DNA from: G963422745 sp963422745
Lineage (GTDB): Bacteria > Actinomycetota > Acidimicrobiia > Acidimicrobiales > Aldehydirespiratoraceae
Length of the DNA: 64,000 bases
Assembly (NCBI GenBank): GCA_963422745.1
Contig: OY730477.1
Span: 372,001 to 436,000, forward strand
Direction of reading: 5' to 3'
The notes under the pieces are model-generated. The model was not told where the DNA came from. It did no database searches and saw only the letters and a program-made list of their open reading frames with translations. Below are positions 33,890 through 42,381 of this stretch, piece after piece. Numbering within the stretch: position 1 is the first letter of the stretch; each line of letters begins with the position of its first letter. The position numbers and the translations under genes are program-made.

Positions 33890-34914
33890 GCTCGGCGGCT
33901 CCCCTCGAATCGTTCGCCGAAGTGCATTGTCGCTGCTGCTGCGACCGCCTCACGGCCCGGACCACCTCTGGTCGCCGGCTCCGCCCCGTGAGAAACCCCC
34001 AGAAGGCGTGCCGCCACAACACCAGACGAGTGCCGGACCGCGTCCAGGTCGTATCCCCCTTCCAACAACACCACCACCCGACCAGGACGAACGAAGCCTA
34101 CGATCGCTTCAACCAGATCGCCTATGTCGGTTGACGTGTACCCAAGGTCGGTGAGCGGGTCGGCGCGGTGCCCGTCATAACCGGCTGAGATCAAAAGCCA
34201 GTCGGGTTCGAATCGTTCCAACACGGGGCCAACGACCGTGTCAATTGCGGATCGTGCCACGTCGCCGGTTGCGCCTGGCGGAAGCGGTACATTGACGGTG
34301 GTGCCGAGACCCGCGCCCTCACCGCATTCGTCGATGCGGCCTGAGCCCGGGTAGAGCGGCCATTGATGCAGCGACACGAATAGAACACGTGGATCCCCCA
34401 CGAAAATGTCCTGAGTGCCGTTGCCGTGGTGGGCGTCAATGTCGACGATCGCGACCAACATGCCTTGGTTCGCCAAAGCTGCAGCTGCGATGACCACCGA
34501 GTTGAACAGGCAAAATCCCATCGACCGGTCTTGTGTGGCGTGATGCCCCGGCGGGCGGACCACCACGTAAGCCGCAGCCCAAGACGGATCCTTTTGCAGG
34601 TGTTCTACCGCTGTTAGCGCGCCACCAGCTGCGAGGCGAGCCGCGGTAAGACTAGCCGAGTTCATCACGGTGTCGGCGTCCAGACGACCGCCTCCCAATC
34701 CGTTGATTTCGCAGATGCGTGAAACCAATCCCGGAGAATGAACGAACATCAGTTCCTCATCGGATGCCTGGCGCGGTGCCACGATTCTCACGGCGTCATC
34801 AATTCCGGCCTCACGCACGCCAGCCATAGCGGCGATAAGTCTGTCGGGTCGCTCAGGGTGGTGTCGGCCAGCGAAGTGTCCGGCACAGCGGTCGTCGGTC
34901 ACCACAAGAAGCAC
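33886..34914 (-). CDS. Histone-deacetylase-family amidohydrolase (AcuC-like)
   Basis: A 342-residue zinc hydrolase of the arginase/deacetylase fold. The catalytic elements are intact: HHPERPDR at the N-terminus, RPPGHHATQDRSMGFCLFN (about 118-136), DIDAHHGNGTQDIF (about 155), SAGYDGHRADPL (about 240) and LEGGYD (about 285). Bacterial members deacetylate small molecules or proteins, including acetyl-CoA synthetase. GTG 34914 start. It is first in a coupled pair with the nucleotidyltransferase. Substrate unknown. Confidence 0.92.
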   Translation of the reverse strand: MLLVVTDDRCAGHFAGRHHPERPDRLIAAMAGVREAGIDDAVRIVAPRQASDEELMFVHSPGLVSRICEINGLGGGRLDADTVMNSASLTAARLAAGGALTAVEHLQKDPSWAAAYVVVRPPGHHATQDRSMGFCLFNSVVIAAAALANQGMLVAIVDIDAHHGNGTQDIFVGDPRVLFVSLHQWPLYPGSGRIDECGEGAGLGTTVNVPLPPGATGDVARSAIDTVVGPVLERFEPDWLLISAGYDGHRADPLTDLGYTSTDIGDLVEAIVGFVRPGRVVVLLEGGYDLDAVRHSSGVVAARLLGVSHGAEPATRGGPGREAVAAAATMHFGERFEGSRRA

Positions 34915-35010
34915 AAAGCCGAGCGTACTCTTGAACTACGCAGCGACTCCGGGGCGCGAACCACGCAGCGCTGCCGGGCGGCACCTGGCGAGCCCATATC
35001 ATAAACGGCT

Positions 35011-35715
35011 ATGTCGTGGTCGACTTGTGCTGTCGGTTCGGCTCGCGTCCGCATCGGGCCCTGGCAGTCAAGCACCAAACGCGCCCATCTCGTGCCGCTA
35101 ACGGAACCCTGCACACTCACCCCGGCGAACATGGCCGCCGTGCGTGATCAGCTACGCAGACAGGGCTACTCAGAGGTACGCACCGCTGCGGTCCATCCCA
35201 AGGCGCGAGACAGGCTCATCACCGATGGATTCACAGCCCGGGAATACCTGTATCTGCTGAGCCACGATCTCATGGCCATTCCCGCCCTCCCGAGACGAAG
35301 AACGGACATTCGTCGTGGCCGACGCAGCGATCATTACAGGATTCTTCAGGTCGATTCTGATGCGTTTGAGGAGTCTTGGCGCTTCGATCACCAGGGCTTG
35401 CGCGAGGCGCTGATTGCGGCGCCTGTCGGGCGGCTGCGGGTGATCGAAGGTAGCGACGGGATACGAGCGTATTCGGTGACCGGGCTCGGAGGCACCCAGT
35501 GTTATCTTCAGCGACTCGCCGTGGCCGTGCGACATCAGGGCCACGGATTCGGTGCCGCGCTTGTCGCCGACGCTCTTCGTTGGGCCAGGAGTCGCAAAGC
35601 CACAGTTATGTGGGTCAACACCCAGGAGTCCAACAGGCACGCCGTGGATTTCTATCAGCGGCTCGGGTTCACCATGTCGGATCGACAGCTGACAGTGCTG
35701 CACCGGGCACTATGA
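35011..35715 (+). CDS. GNAT-family N-acetyltransferase
   Basis: 234 residues. The C-terminal half carries the acetyl-CoA site of GNAT enzymes: LQRLAVAVRHQGHGFGAALVADALRWA near 170-196, then WVNTQESNRHAVDFYQRLGF near 205-225, the RimI-like motif B. The N-terminal half is a less conserved GNAT-like segment. Acceptor unknown. ATG 35011. Divergent from the deacetylase-like gene, an intriguing pairing if both act on protein acetylation, which is speculation. Confidence 0.82.
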   Translation: MSWSTCAVGSARVRIGPWQSSTKRAHLVPLTEPCTLTPANMAAVRDQLRRQGYSEVRTAAVHPKARDRLITDGFTAREYLYLLSHDLMAIPALPRRRTDIRRGRRSDHYRILQVDSDAFEESWRFDHQGLREALIAAPVGRLRVIEGSDGIRAYSVTGLGGTQCYLQRLAVAVRHQGHGFGAALVADALRWARSRKATVMWVNTQESNRHAVDFYQRLGFTMSDRQLTVLHRAL

Positions 35716-35899
35716 AGCCGTCCCGGGCCATTACTACGGTGGCGCATCAGGCCCGGCGAACAGACGACGGGTCGGCCACTAAGAAGACGACGGGTCGGCT
35801 ACCGATAGCAGGTAAGACCAGTTGTGAATTCGCCACGCATGTAATGTCGCTACAGGCCAAATAGACACTGGACGCCAAATGAACATTGACCGGGCCGCC
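35716..35899. other. Spacer upstream of the degV leader
   Basis: No gene seen. AGACGACGGGTCGGC occurs twice (35762 and 35784, period 22). Confidence 0.5.
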
Positions 35900-35911
35900 A
35901 AGGAGCACACC

Positions 35912-35983
35912 GTGACCGTCCACACCGTCACCGACAGCGCCTGTGACCTCCACGGCAACAAAGCAAAAAGGAGCACACCGTGA
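35912..35983 (+). CDS. 23-codon leader ORF, a duplicated degV 5-prime end
   Basis: GTG at 35912 follows AAGGAG and opens MTVHTVTDSACDLHGN, nearly the degV N-terminus. It ends in TGA at 35981-35983, overlapping the degV GTG at 35980-35982. It arose by tandem duplication (period 68) of the degV ribosome-binding site and first codons: 35900-35963 resembles 35968-36031. Whether it is translated is unknown; it could couple translation of degV. Confidence 0.55.
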   Translation: MTVHTVTDSACDLHGNKAKRSTP

Positions 35984-36813
35984 CCGTCCACATAGTCACC
36001 GACAGCGCCTGTGACCTCCGGGGCGACGAAGTAACGGAACTGGGGATCAAAGTGGTGCCACTCACGGTCCGCTTTGGTGACCGCGAATACGCGGATCGCG
36101 AGGATCTGGAAGTCGACGAGTTCTACCGTCTGTTGGCTACAAACGATGACCTTCCCGAGACAGCCGCACCTTCGCCCGGTCGATTCGTAGAAGCCTTCCG
36201 AGATAGCTTCGAAGCCGGGGCTGATTCCGTCGTTTGTATCAATTTGTCGTCGGCCGTCTCAGCAACAATGCAGTCGGCAATCACCGCTGCCAAGGACTTC
36301 GACGCCGACATCCGGGTCGTCGATTCCAAGTCCGTCACAGCAGGTCAGGGATCTATCGTGCTCGGTGCGGCTCGTCTCGCAGCCGACGGGGCATCAATCG
36401 ATGAGGTGGTGGCGCACGCCGAGTCGCTCAGCGTCCGAACCCACGTTTTCGGTGCACTCGACACTCTTGAGAACCTCCAAAAGGGGGGAAGGATCGGCAA
36501 TGCGCGGGCTCTGCTCGGGTCGATACTCTCGATCAAGCCGATCATCGACATCTCTTCGGGCGCGGTAGAAGAGGCAGGCAGGCAACGTACCCGTCGTAAG
36601 TCGCTGCTGTGGCTGCGCGACAAATTGGCGGAGTTCGGCCCAATCACAAACCTGGCGATCATGCACGGACAGGCCCCCGACATTGACGACTTCGTCAAGC
36701 TATTGAGTTCCATCTGCGATACGTCCGATGCCCGTATCGAGATCATCGGGCCGGTGGTCGGCACCCATGGCGGGCCTCGCGTTGTCGGCTACGCGTTTCA
36801 GGTACCAGAGTAG
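35980..36813 (+). CDS. DegV family fatty-acid-binding protein
   Basis: A 277-residue DegV-fold protein (FakB-like), which binds a fatty acid for phosphorylation by a FakA kinase in Gram-positives. Motifs: VHIVTDSACDL at the N-terminus, VPLTVRFGDREYADREDL, SPGRFVEAFRD, VCINLSSAVSATMQSA, VVDSKSVTAGQGSIV and LENLQKGGRIGNARALLGSILSIKPI. No FakA partner is in the window. GTG 35980 with AGGAGC upstream. Confidence 0.92.
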   Translation: MTVHIVTDSACDLRGDEVTELGIKVVPLTVRFGDREYADREDLEVDEFYRLLATNDDLPETAAPSPGRFVEAFRDSFEAGADSVVCINLSSAVSATMQSAITAAKDFDADIRVVDSKSVTAGQGSIVLGAARLAADGASIDEVVAHAESLSVRTHVFGALDTLENLQKGGRIGNARALLGSILSIKPIIDISSGAVEEAGRQRTRRKSLLWLRDKLAEFGPITNLAIMHGQAPDIDDFVKLLSSICDTSDARIEIIGPVVGTHGGPRVVGYAFQVPE

Positions 36814-36843
36814 CATCGCCGAATCGGCACCATTAGCGAAGAG

Positions 36844-37377
36844 ATGTTGATCGCCGCCGCCAAGGCAGGCGATCAGCGAGCCCTGGACCAGCTCCTCGGG
36901 AACCACCAGAACCGGATCTATTCGATTTGTCGGCGGCTTACCGGCAACGACGCCGACGCCTTGGACGCCACTCAGGAGGCACTAATCGCGATCGTGCGAG
37001 GGATCAGCCGTTTTGACGGCAGGTCGGCTTTCGGTACCTGGGCCTACCGTGTTGCCACAAACGCCTGTCTCGACGAGATCCGCAGACGGTCTCGACGCCC
37101 TGTTCCTGGTTTGGTTGAAGCCGCAGTAACAACCGCAGGGGCCACCGATCGCGACCCGAGCGATGTCACCGCTGAGCGGGTTGACATTGATCGGGCACTC
37201 GCAGTACTACCCGAACCTTTTCGTACTGCCGTGGTGCTGCGCGACGTCGCCGGGTTCGATTATGCCACGATCGCCAAGGTGCTCAATATCGCTCCTGGCA
37301 CTGTCCGATCCCGAATAGCGCGAGGACGGGCACGTCTTGTTGATGTGTTTAACGCGAAAGGAACCCAGCACGTATGA
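36844..37377 (+). CDS. sigM: ECF RNA polymerase sigma factor, SigM-like
   Basis: A 177-residue extracytoplasmic-function sigma factor. Region 2 (about 20-85) has ALDATQEALIAIVRGISRFDGRSAFGTWAYRVATNACLDEIRRR-type sequence. Region 4 (about 120-165) has LPEPFRTAVVLRDVAGFDYATIAKVLNIAPGTVRSRIARGR in pieces. Its place before an anti-sigma gene, trxB and trxA matches mycobacterial sigM, which responds to envelope or redox stress. ATG 36844 is uncertain; starts slightly downstream are possible. Confidence 0.9.
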   Translation: MLIAAAKAGDQRALDQLLGNHQNRIYSICRRLTGNDADALDATQEALIAIVRGISRFDGRSAFGTWAYRVATNACLDEIRRRSRRPVPGLVEAAVTTAGATDRDPSDVTAERVDIDRALAVLPEPFRTAVVLRDVAGFDYATIAKVLNIAPGTVRSRIARGRARLVDVFNAKGTQHV

Positions 37378-37417
37378 GACCTACCCCGAGGACGGGCCCG
37401 TCTCGTCGATGTGTTTA
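37321..37417. repeat. Duplicated sigM 3-prime end, period 66
   Basis: The 31 bases at 37321-37351 near the end of sigM recur at 37387-37417 with three changes, after the sigM stop and before the anti-sigma gene. The second copy is noncoding. Confidence 0.85.
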
Positions 37418-37457
37418 CCGGGAACTCATCATCGTCGGGCGTTCGTCCTAGTTCCAG

Positions 37458-38456
37458 ATGACCGACCTGTCACACACCGACAACGAATTGGTCTCATCGT
37501 TTCTCGATGGTGAGGCAACTGCAGCCGAGGCCGACCGCGTCACAGCAGATCCGGCGCTTCTTGTCAGGGCAAACCAATTGCGGGCCGCTTCGGAATTCGT
37601 GTCGTCGCCAGTTTCGGTTCCCGCTACCGAACTTGACCAACTCCGTGCCCGAGCAATTGCCGGTGTTGACACCAACGTCATCGGGTTCAAAACGCCTGGC
37701 GAGCGACGACACGAACGCATGCGTTGGTTCGGTCGGGTTGCAACCAGCGCCGCGGTACTGCTCGTCGTTGGCGGGCTTGGCTTCGCGATCGCCAACCGTG
37801 GCTCCGGCAACGACAACATCAAAGCGGATCATTCTGCTTCCGAAACACCCACCGCCGCGGTCAGTGCTGAAACCGGGCCTGCTTCCGCCGTTAGCGGCGA
37901 CACGGCGGAAGCGCACAGTGCTGACATAAACGATGCGCCGGAGAAGCCTGATGCTCCCATGGATGCCGACTCGGACCCCTCGGTGCCACGCGGCCAAAAT
38001 GGGCCTACCAGCGCGGAGTCGCGCACCAGCCAACAAAGCGACGACCCGCCCAAGGAAACCCACGACACCCAACCAAACCCCACTTCTACAAATCCCGCTC
38101 TGTCGGTATCGCAAGCCGACAACTCATTCGATCCCCTAACGACGAGCTTCGATCCGTTCGGGAGTTCGCTTGATCCCGTTACCGGCCTCGACGATCTCAC
38201 CACGGTCGTGCGACGCCTGCTGATCGAGCCGCCCGTATTCGATAGTGACCATGACGATGAATCGGTGCGATGCATAGCCGCACTTCTCGAAGAATCAATC
38301 CAACAAGGTGCCGCACAGGTCGACAGCACGTACGTGCTGGTCAACGGCCAGCCATTCATCGTGGTTGCTTCTCGTTTCGATACCGGCACGATCAAGGCAA
38401 GAACCGCACCCGTTGATAACTGCACCTCGGTGAAGTCGTTGTTCATCGGGCCCTGA
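37458..38456 (+). CDS. Putative transmembrane anti-sigma factor
   Basis: 332 residues. A short cytoplasmic N-terminal domain of anti-sigma type (LSHTDNELVSSFLDGEATAAEADRV) lacks the HxxxCxxC zinc motif. One membrane segment (ATSAAVLLVVGGLGFAIA, about 95-113) is followed by a long Pro/Ser/Asp-rich extracytoplasmic region. A small folded C-terminal domain begins near DDLTTVVRRLLIEPP (about 235). Location directly after sigM supports the role by analogy with RsmA. ATG 37458. Confidence 0.75.
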   Translation: MTDLSHTDNELVSSFLDGEATAAEADRVTADPALLVRANQLRAASEFVSSPVSVPATELDQLRARAIAGVDTNVIGFKTPGERRHERMRWFGRVATSAAVLLVVGGLGFAIANRGSGNDNIKADHSASETPTAAVSAETGPASAVSGDTAEAHSADINDAPEKPDAPMDADSDPSVPRGQNGPTSAESRTSQQSDDPPKETHDTQPNPTSTNPALSVSQADNSFDPLTTSFDPFGSSLDPVTGLDDLTTVVRRLLIEPPVFDSDHDDESVRCIAALLEESIQQGAAQVDSTYVLVNGQPFIVVASRFDTGTIKARTAPVDNCTSVKSLFIGP

Positions 38457-38481
38457 CCGAAGTCCCGATAGACTCGGGTGA

Positions 38482-38895
38482 ATGGCGAAGCAAGCCGACG
38501 AGCCGGAAAGGGATTGGGCAGCCGAAAAGGCCGACCTGGTCGTTGACACCGTAGATCGGATCAAGTCACTCACCACTGACAAAGTGGTTCTCGTAGCGCG
38601 CGCCATCGTGTTCGGACTCGTTGTGTTGAGTTTTGCGATCACCGCGCTGATCCTGTTGGCAATAGCTGGCATACGTCTGGCCGACGCCTATCTGCCCATA
38701 GGGGCGGGCGTAGGTGACGCCACCTGGGCTGCTCACACACTCGTGGGCGGGGCGTTCGTCGTTGCCGGAATCGGTTCTTGGGCTTCGCGCCACGGCGAGG
38801 GTCCTCCACGGCCGCTTTATGGTGCCGCCGGGATGGCTGGACTGGTCGTCTTGGTATTGATTGTCTTCGGAATCGCACGCGCTATCTATCAGTAA
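38482..38895 (+). CDS. Conserved three-helix membrane protein
   Basis: 137 residues. A charged N-terminus is followed by three hydrophobic helices: VFGLVVLSFAITALILLAIAGI, AHTLVGGAFVVAGIGSWA and MAGLVVLVLIVFGIARAIY. It sits between the anti-sigma gene and trxB. Not recognised beyond being a membrane protein; possibly part of the SigM stress regulon. Confidence 0.75.
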   Translation: MAKQADEPERDWAAEKADLVVDTVDRIKSLTTDKVVLVARAIVFGLVVLSFAITALILLAIAGIRLADAYLPIGAGVGDATWAAHTLVGGAFVVAGIGSWASRHGEGPPRPLYGAAGMAGLVVLVLIVFGIARAIYQ

Positions 38896-38971
38896 ATGCT
38901 TTTATACATGGGTAATTGCACGAACATTTGTATGTATACACATAGTGGTGCATACTACAAAAGGCGCTGAA
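38896..38971 (+). promoter_or_regulatory. AT-rich trxB upstream region
   Basis: Unusually AT-rich for this window (for example TAAATGCTTTTATACATGGG) and containing the palindrome TGTATACA. A trxB-trxA promoter is plausible; -35 and -10 boxes were not assigned. Confidence 0.4.
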
Positions 38972-39982
38972 GTGTCCGACGTTCATGATGTATTGATACT
39001 TGGCTCAGGACCCGCCGGGCTTACCGCAGCGGTCTATGCCGCCCGTGCCAATCTTTCGCCGTTGGTTCTTGAAGGTGAACCGAGCAGTACCGGAGATCAG
39101 CCCGGCGGGCAGTTGATGCTCACCACCGAGGTTGAGAACTACCCGGGCTTTCCCGAAGGCATCCTCGGACCGGAGCTGATGATGAACTTCCGGATGCAGG
39201 CCGAACGGTTCGGCGCTCAGATCCTGACGTCAAAGGCCACAAGGGTGGATCTTGGTGTTCGGCCCTTCGGCATCTGGGTTGCAGATCCGGGCTCGGCCGA
39301 GCCCACCTATCGCAGCAACGCCTTAATCATTGCCACCGGGGCAGAAGCGCTAATGCTTGGCCTTGAACGCGAAACCGAACTCGTTGGTCATGGCATCTCC
39401 ACTTGTGCCACCTGCGACGGATTCTTCTTCCGCGGCCAGGAGATCGCTGTGATTGGCGGCGGTGACTCCGCATTGGAAGAAGCCCATTTTCTTTCTCGTT
39501 TCGCGTCGAAGGTTTCGATTATCCATCGCCGGGACAAGCTCAGAGCTTCGAAGATCATGCAGGATCGGGCTTTCGCCAATCCCAAGATCGAATTCATTTG
39601 GAACACCGTCGTGGAGGCCTACGTAGGCGACGCCTCTCTGCAGGGACTACGGCTTCGCAACGTTAACAACGGTGCCATTACCGAGCTGTTGGTCACCGGC
39701 ACCTTCATTGCTATCGGCCACAGGCCCAACACCAACCTCTTCAAGGGCAGCCTGAAGATGCGCGACAACGGCTATCTGGTCACCCAACCGGGTTCCTCCC
39801 ACACTGACATCGAAGGCGTCTTCGCCGTTGGCGACGTGGTCGACGATGTCTACCGACAGGCAATCACCGCTGCCGGGTCCGGATGCCAAGGCGCGCTTGA
39901 TGCTGAGCGTTGGCTAGAAACCCTTGGAAGCCCGAATCGCTCAACCCGAACCGCGGATACAGTCGAACCTTCGACGAGGTGA
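38972..39982 (+). CDS. trxB: Thioredoxin reductase
   Basis: A 336-residue FAD/NADPH disulfide reductase. FAD site VLILGSGPAGLTAAVYAARA (8-27), redox-active CATC (C145-C148) in STCATCDGFFF, NADPH site VIGGGDSALEEA (about 165) and C-terminal GVFAVGDVVDDVYRQAITAAGSG. Keeps TrxA reduced. GTG 38972 with AAAGG upstream gives the family start; the open frame further upstream lies in the previous gene and its AT-rich spacer. Confidence 0.96.
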   Translation: MSDVHDVLILGSGPAGLTAAVYAARANLSPLVLEGEPSSTGDQPGGQLMLTTEVENYPGFPEGILGPELMMNFRMQAERFGAQILTSKATRVDLGVRPFGIWVADPGSAEPTYRSNALIIATGAEALMLGLERETELVGHGISTCATCDGFFFRGQEIAVIGGGDSALEEAHFLSRFASKVSIIHRRDKLRASKIMQDRAFANPKIEFIWNTVVEAYVGDASLQGLRLRNVNNGAITELLVTGTFIAIGHRPNTNLFKGSLKMRDNGYLVTQPGSSHTDIEGVFAVGDVVDDVYRQAITAAGSGCQGALDAERWLETLGSPNRSTRTADTVEPSTR

Positions 39983-40043
39983 CCGTTATCACACAGCCGT
40001 GACGGCGACGCGCCCGAACCGCCTGACCCCGAAAGGACACACC

Positions 40044-40370
40044 ATGGCCGGACCAGTCCGCACATTTTCCGAAACAACTTTCGATGAAGAGATCGCAGTT
40101 GCGAACACACCGGTACTTGTCGATTTCTGGGCGGAGTGGTGTGGCCCCTGCAAGATGATCGCGCCCATCCTTGAAGAAATCGCGAACGAAAAGGCCGATT
40201 CCTTGACAGTCGCCAAACTCAACGTCGACGAGGCGCAGTCTGTGGCGCAGCGTTACGGGGTAATGAGCATTCCGACCTTGATCCTTTTCAAGGACGGTGA
40301 ACCCGTGAAGCGAATCGTCGGTGCCAAACCCAAGCAGTCGCTGCTCGCCGACTTAGCCGAACACATCTGA
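40044..40370 (+). CDS. trxA: Thioredoxin
   Basis: A 108-residue thioredoxin with the active site W32-C33-G-P-C36 (DFWAEWCGPCKMIAP), the cis-proline loop SIPTLILFKDG and a C-terminal helix. ATG 40044 follows AAAGGA at six to seven bases. Partner of trxB 61 bases upstream; general disulfide reductant. Confidence 0.97.
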   Translation: MAGPVRTFSETTFDEEIAVANTPVLVDFWAEWCGPCKMIAPILEEIANEKADSLTVAKLNVDEAQSVAQRYGVMSIPTLILFKDGEPVKRIVGAKPKQSLLADLAEHI

Positions 40371-40420
40371 CATCGCCTCAAGAACTACCGATCCCGACCG
40401 GTTACGGTCGCTAGACTCGC

Positions 40421-41452
40421 TTGGTTGTGCCCCACCAGGGACTCCCTCTGCGTCTAGGCGACCGCGGCCCGTACGTTCGTGACCTGAATCGGCGCCTAGC
40501 TGCCGCCGGGTTCGTTGATGTCGGTGAACTCGATGTGTTTGACGAGCTGACTCTGGCCAGCCTCAAAGCCTTTCAGTTGTCACGGCGACTCATCGCAGAC
40601 GGAATCTGTGCGCGCCAAACTTGGCATGCGTTAGTCGATTCCGCTCATCGCCTCGGTGATCGAATTCTGTATCTGCGCTCACCGATGACTCGCGGGGATG
40701 ACGTCACAGAGTTGCAACAGCGACTGGGGAGCCTCGGTTTTGACGCCGGGCATGTAGACGGGGTCTTCGGACCCGATACCGAGGCTGCCGTCCGTCTCTT
40801 TCAGCACAACCAAGGTGTCAACCCCGACGGCATGGTCGGGACGGAGACGACGCAGGCGCTAGGCAGGTTGGCTGGGCGAAGCAGTGGGAACAAGACGGTC
40901 GCCGAGGTTCGTGAGGTTGACCGTCTCATACGGGAACCGTCGGGGGTTCTGGGACGGCGACTGGTGATCGGAGAATGCGGAGGTATCTCCGTCATCGTTG
41001 ATTCCGTGGCTCGCCGATTGCGCAATGACGGAGCTGAAGCTCTGACCCTTCACCATCCTGACCTTTCGGTTCATGCTCGTACCGCCAACGACTGGGGAGG
41101 CACAGTCTACGTCGGGATCACCTTGGCCACAGAAGACGTGTCGGCTGCCTACTTCTCCACAGAGGGTTTCACATCTGCTGGCGGGCGAAATCTCGCCATG
41201 CGCTGTGAATCGTTACTCGGTGATGTCTTGGGGGTAGCTGTGCCAGCCAAAGGAATGCGTATCCCGATTCTGCGTGAGACGCGAATGCCTGCCGTGTGGT
41301 GTCGGCTCGGCCCTCCGAGCCTGGTAGTTCTATCCTCGGCTGCCGTCTCCGCCACGCTTCACACGATCCTGACCAACTGGTGTGGGCGACCTCTCTCACC
41401 CGCCAGCATCATCAAGTCTCACCCGCCAGCATCATCAAGCCCGCGAGTTTAA
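40421..41452 (+). CDS. cwlM: CwlM-like peptidoglycan-binding / degenerate amidase protein
   Basis: 343 residues. Two PG_binding_1 domains (about 10-70, LRLGDRGPYVRDLNRRLAAAGF; and about 82-150, LRSPMTRGDDVTELQQRLGSLGF) precede an N-acetylmuramoyl-L-alanine amidase (Amidase_3) fold from about 175. The zinc ligands are lost: the DPGHGG motif reads IGECGG, and the later SxHxN position reads VGITLA. In mycobacteria CwlM, in the same locus, regulates MurA rather than cleaving wall, which fits a pseudo-enzyme. TTG 40421 or GTG 40427 start. The C-terminus is altered by a 22-bp duplication. Confidence 0.8.
   Translation: MVVPHQGLPLRLGDRGPYVRDLNRRLAAAGFVDVGELDVFDELTLASLKAFQLSRRLIADGICARQTWHALVDSAHRLGDRILYLRSPMTRGDDVTELQQRLGSLGFDAGHVDGVFGPDTEAAVRLFQHNQGVNPDGMVGTETTQALGRLAGRSSGNKTVAEVREVDRLIREPSGVLGRRLVIGECGGISVIVDSVARRLRNDGAEALTLHHPDLSVHARTANDWGGTVYVGITLATEDVSAAYFSTEGFTSAGGRNLAMRCESLLGDVLGVAVPAKGMRIPILRETRMPAVWCRLGPPSLVVLSSAAVSATLHTILTNWCGRPLSPASIIKSHPPASSSPRV
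41398..41440. repeat. 22-bp period direct repeat at the cwlM-like gene end
   Basis: CACCCGCCAGCATCATCAAG occurs twice, near 41398 and 41420. Because 22 is not a multiple of three, the second copy is read in another frame and forms the last residues of the protein. Confidence 0.85.
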
Positions 41453-41463
41453 CCTCGGTGTCG

Positions 41464-42381
41464 TTAGACAACCGTGCCGTGTGGGGAGATGATGCGATAT
41501 ATCCGCTCGAGGTCGGCCAGGTCGGCGAAATCGACCGTGATCCTTCCCGGTCCCTTGCCCATCTTCACCTCGACCCTGGTTTGTAGCCGTGAGGCCAGGA
41601 GTTCTTCCAACTCCAGGACCCCTGGCGGTGTCGGTCGCGATCGCGGAGAAGCCCGGTTCGCCACGGGATCATCATCATTGTTGCCAGTAGGTAGAGACGG
41701 ATTAGCTAGCTCAGCTCCGATCCCCGACAACACATCTTCGATATTGCGCACCGTGAGCCCTTCGGAAACGATTCGTCTGGCCAGATCCTCTTGGATCTTG
41801 CGATCCGCTGTAGCCAAGAGGGCCTTGGCATGGCCAGCAGATAGTTGCCCTTCCGCCAGTAGACGTTGCACCGAGGAAGGTAACTGCATCAGCCGGATCG
41901 TGTTGGCCACGGCGCTACGTGAGCGGCCGACCCGCTTTGCGACCTCTCGTTGGGTCAGCCCGAATTCGTCAATGAGCTGACGATACGCAGCTGCTTCCTC
42001 CAACGGATTAAGGTCCTTTCTGTGAAGATTCTCGACGATTGCAGTCTCTAGGCTGCCCTTGGCATCAGTACGGCGGATCAGTGCCGGTATCAACGCCAGA
42101 CCAGCTCTCTTGGCTGCCTGCCAGCGCCGCTCCCCTGCGATCAACTCGTAGGTATCAGAGTCCACAACCCGCACCACGATCGGTTGAATGACTCCGACCT
42201 CGATAATCGACGAAGTCAGTGCGGCCAACGCCTCCTCGTCAAAATGGTCACGAGGCTGATTCGGGTTCGCAACGATACGGTTGATGTCAATCTCGCTGTA
42301 GGGACCATCAACGTGAGATTCGATTCCAGCGGGAATGAGCGAGCTGAGGCCCTTGCCCAAACCTCCTCTCCTATTGCTCAT
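41464..42381 (-). CDS. parB: Chromosome-partitioning protein ParB
   Basis: A 305-residue CTP-dependent DNA clamp that binds parS. Motifs: RGGLGKGLSSLIP at the start, NPNQPRDHF, LIAGERRWQAAKRAGL (CTP-binding GERRxRA-type box, about 90), ENLHRKDLNPLEEA, and the helix-turn-helix GLTQREVAKRVGRSRSAVANTIRL. ATG 42381 (MSNRRGG) matches the family. It overlaps the parA stop by 11 bases. Confidence 0.96.
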   Translation of the reverse strand: MSNRRGGLGKGLSSLIPAGIESHVDGPYSEIDINRIVANPNQPRDHFDEEALAALTSSIIEVGVIQPIVVRVVDSDTYELIAGERRWQAAKRAGLALIPALIRRTDAKGSLETAIVENLHRKDLNPLEEAAAYRQLIDEFGLTQREVAKRVGRSRSAVANTIRLMQLPSSVQRLLAEGQLSAGHAKALLATADRKIQEDLARRIVSEGLTVRNIEDVLSGIGAELANPSLPTGNNDDDPVANRASPRSRPTPPGVLELEELLASRLQTRVEVKMGKGPGRITVDFADLADLERIYRIISPHGTVV

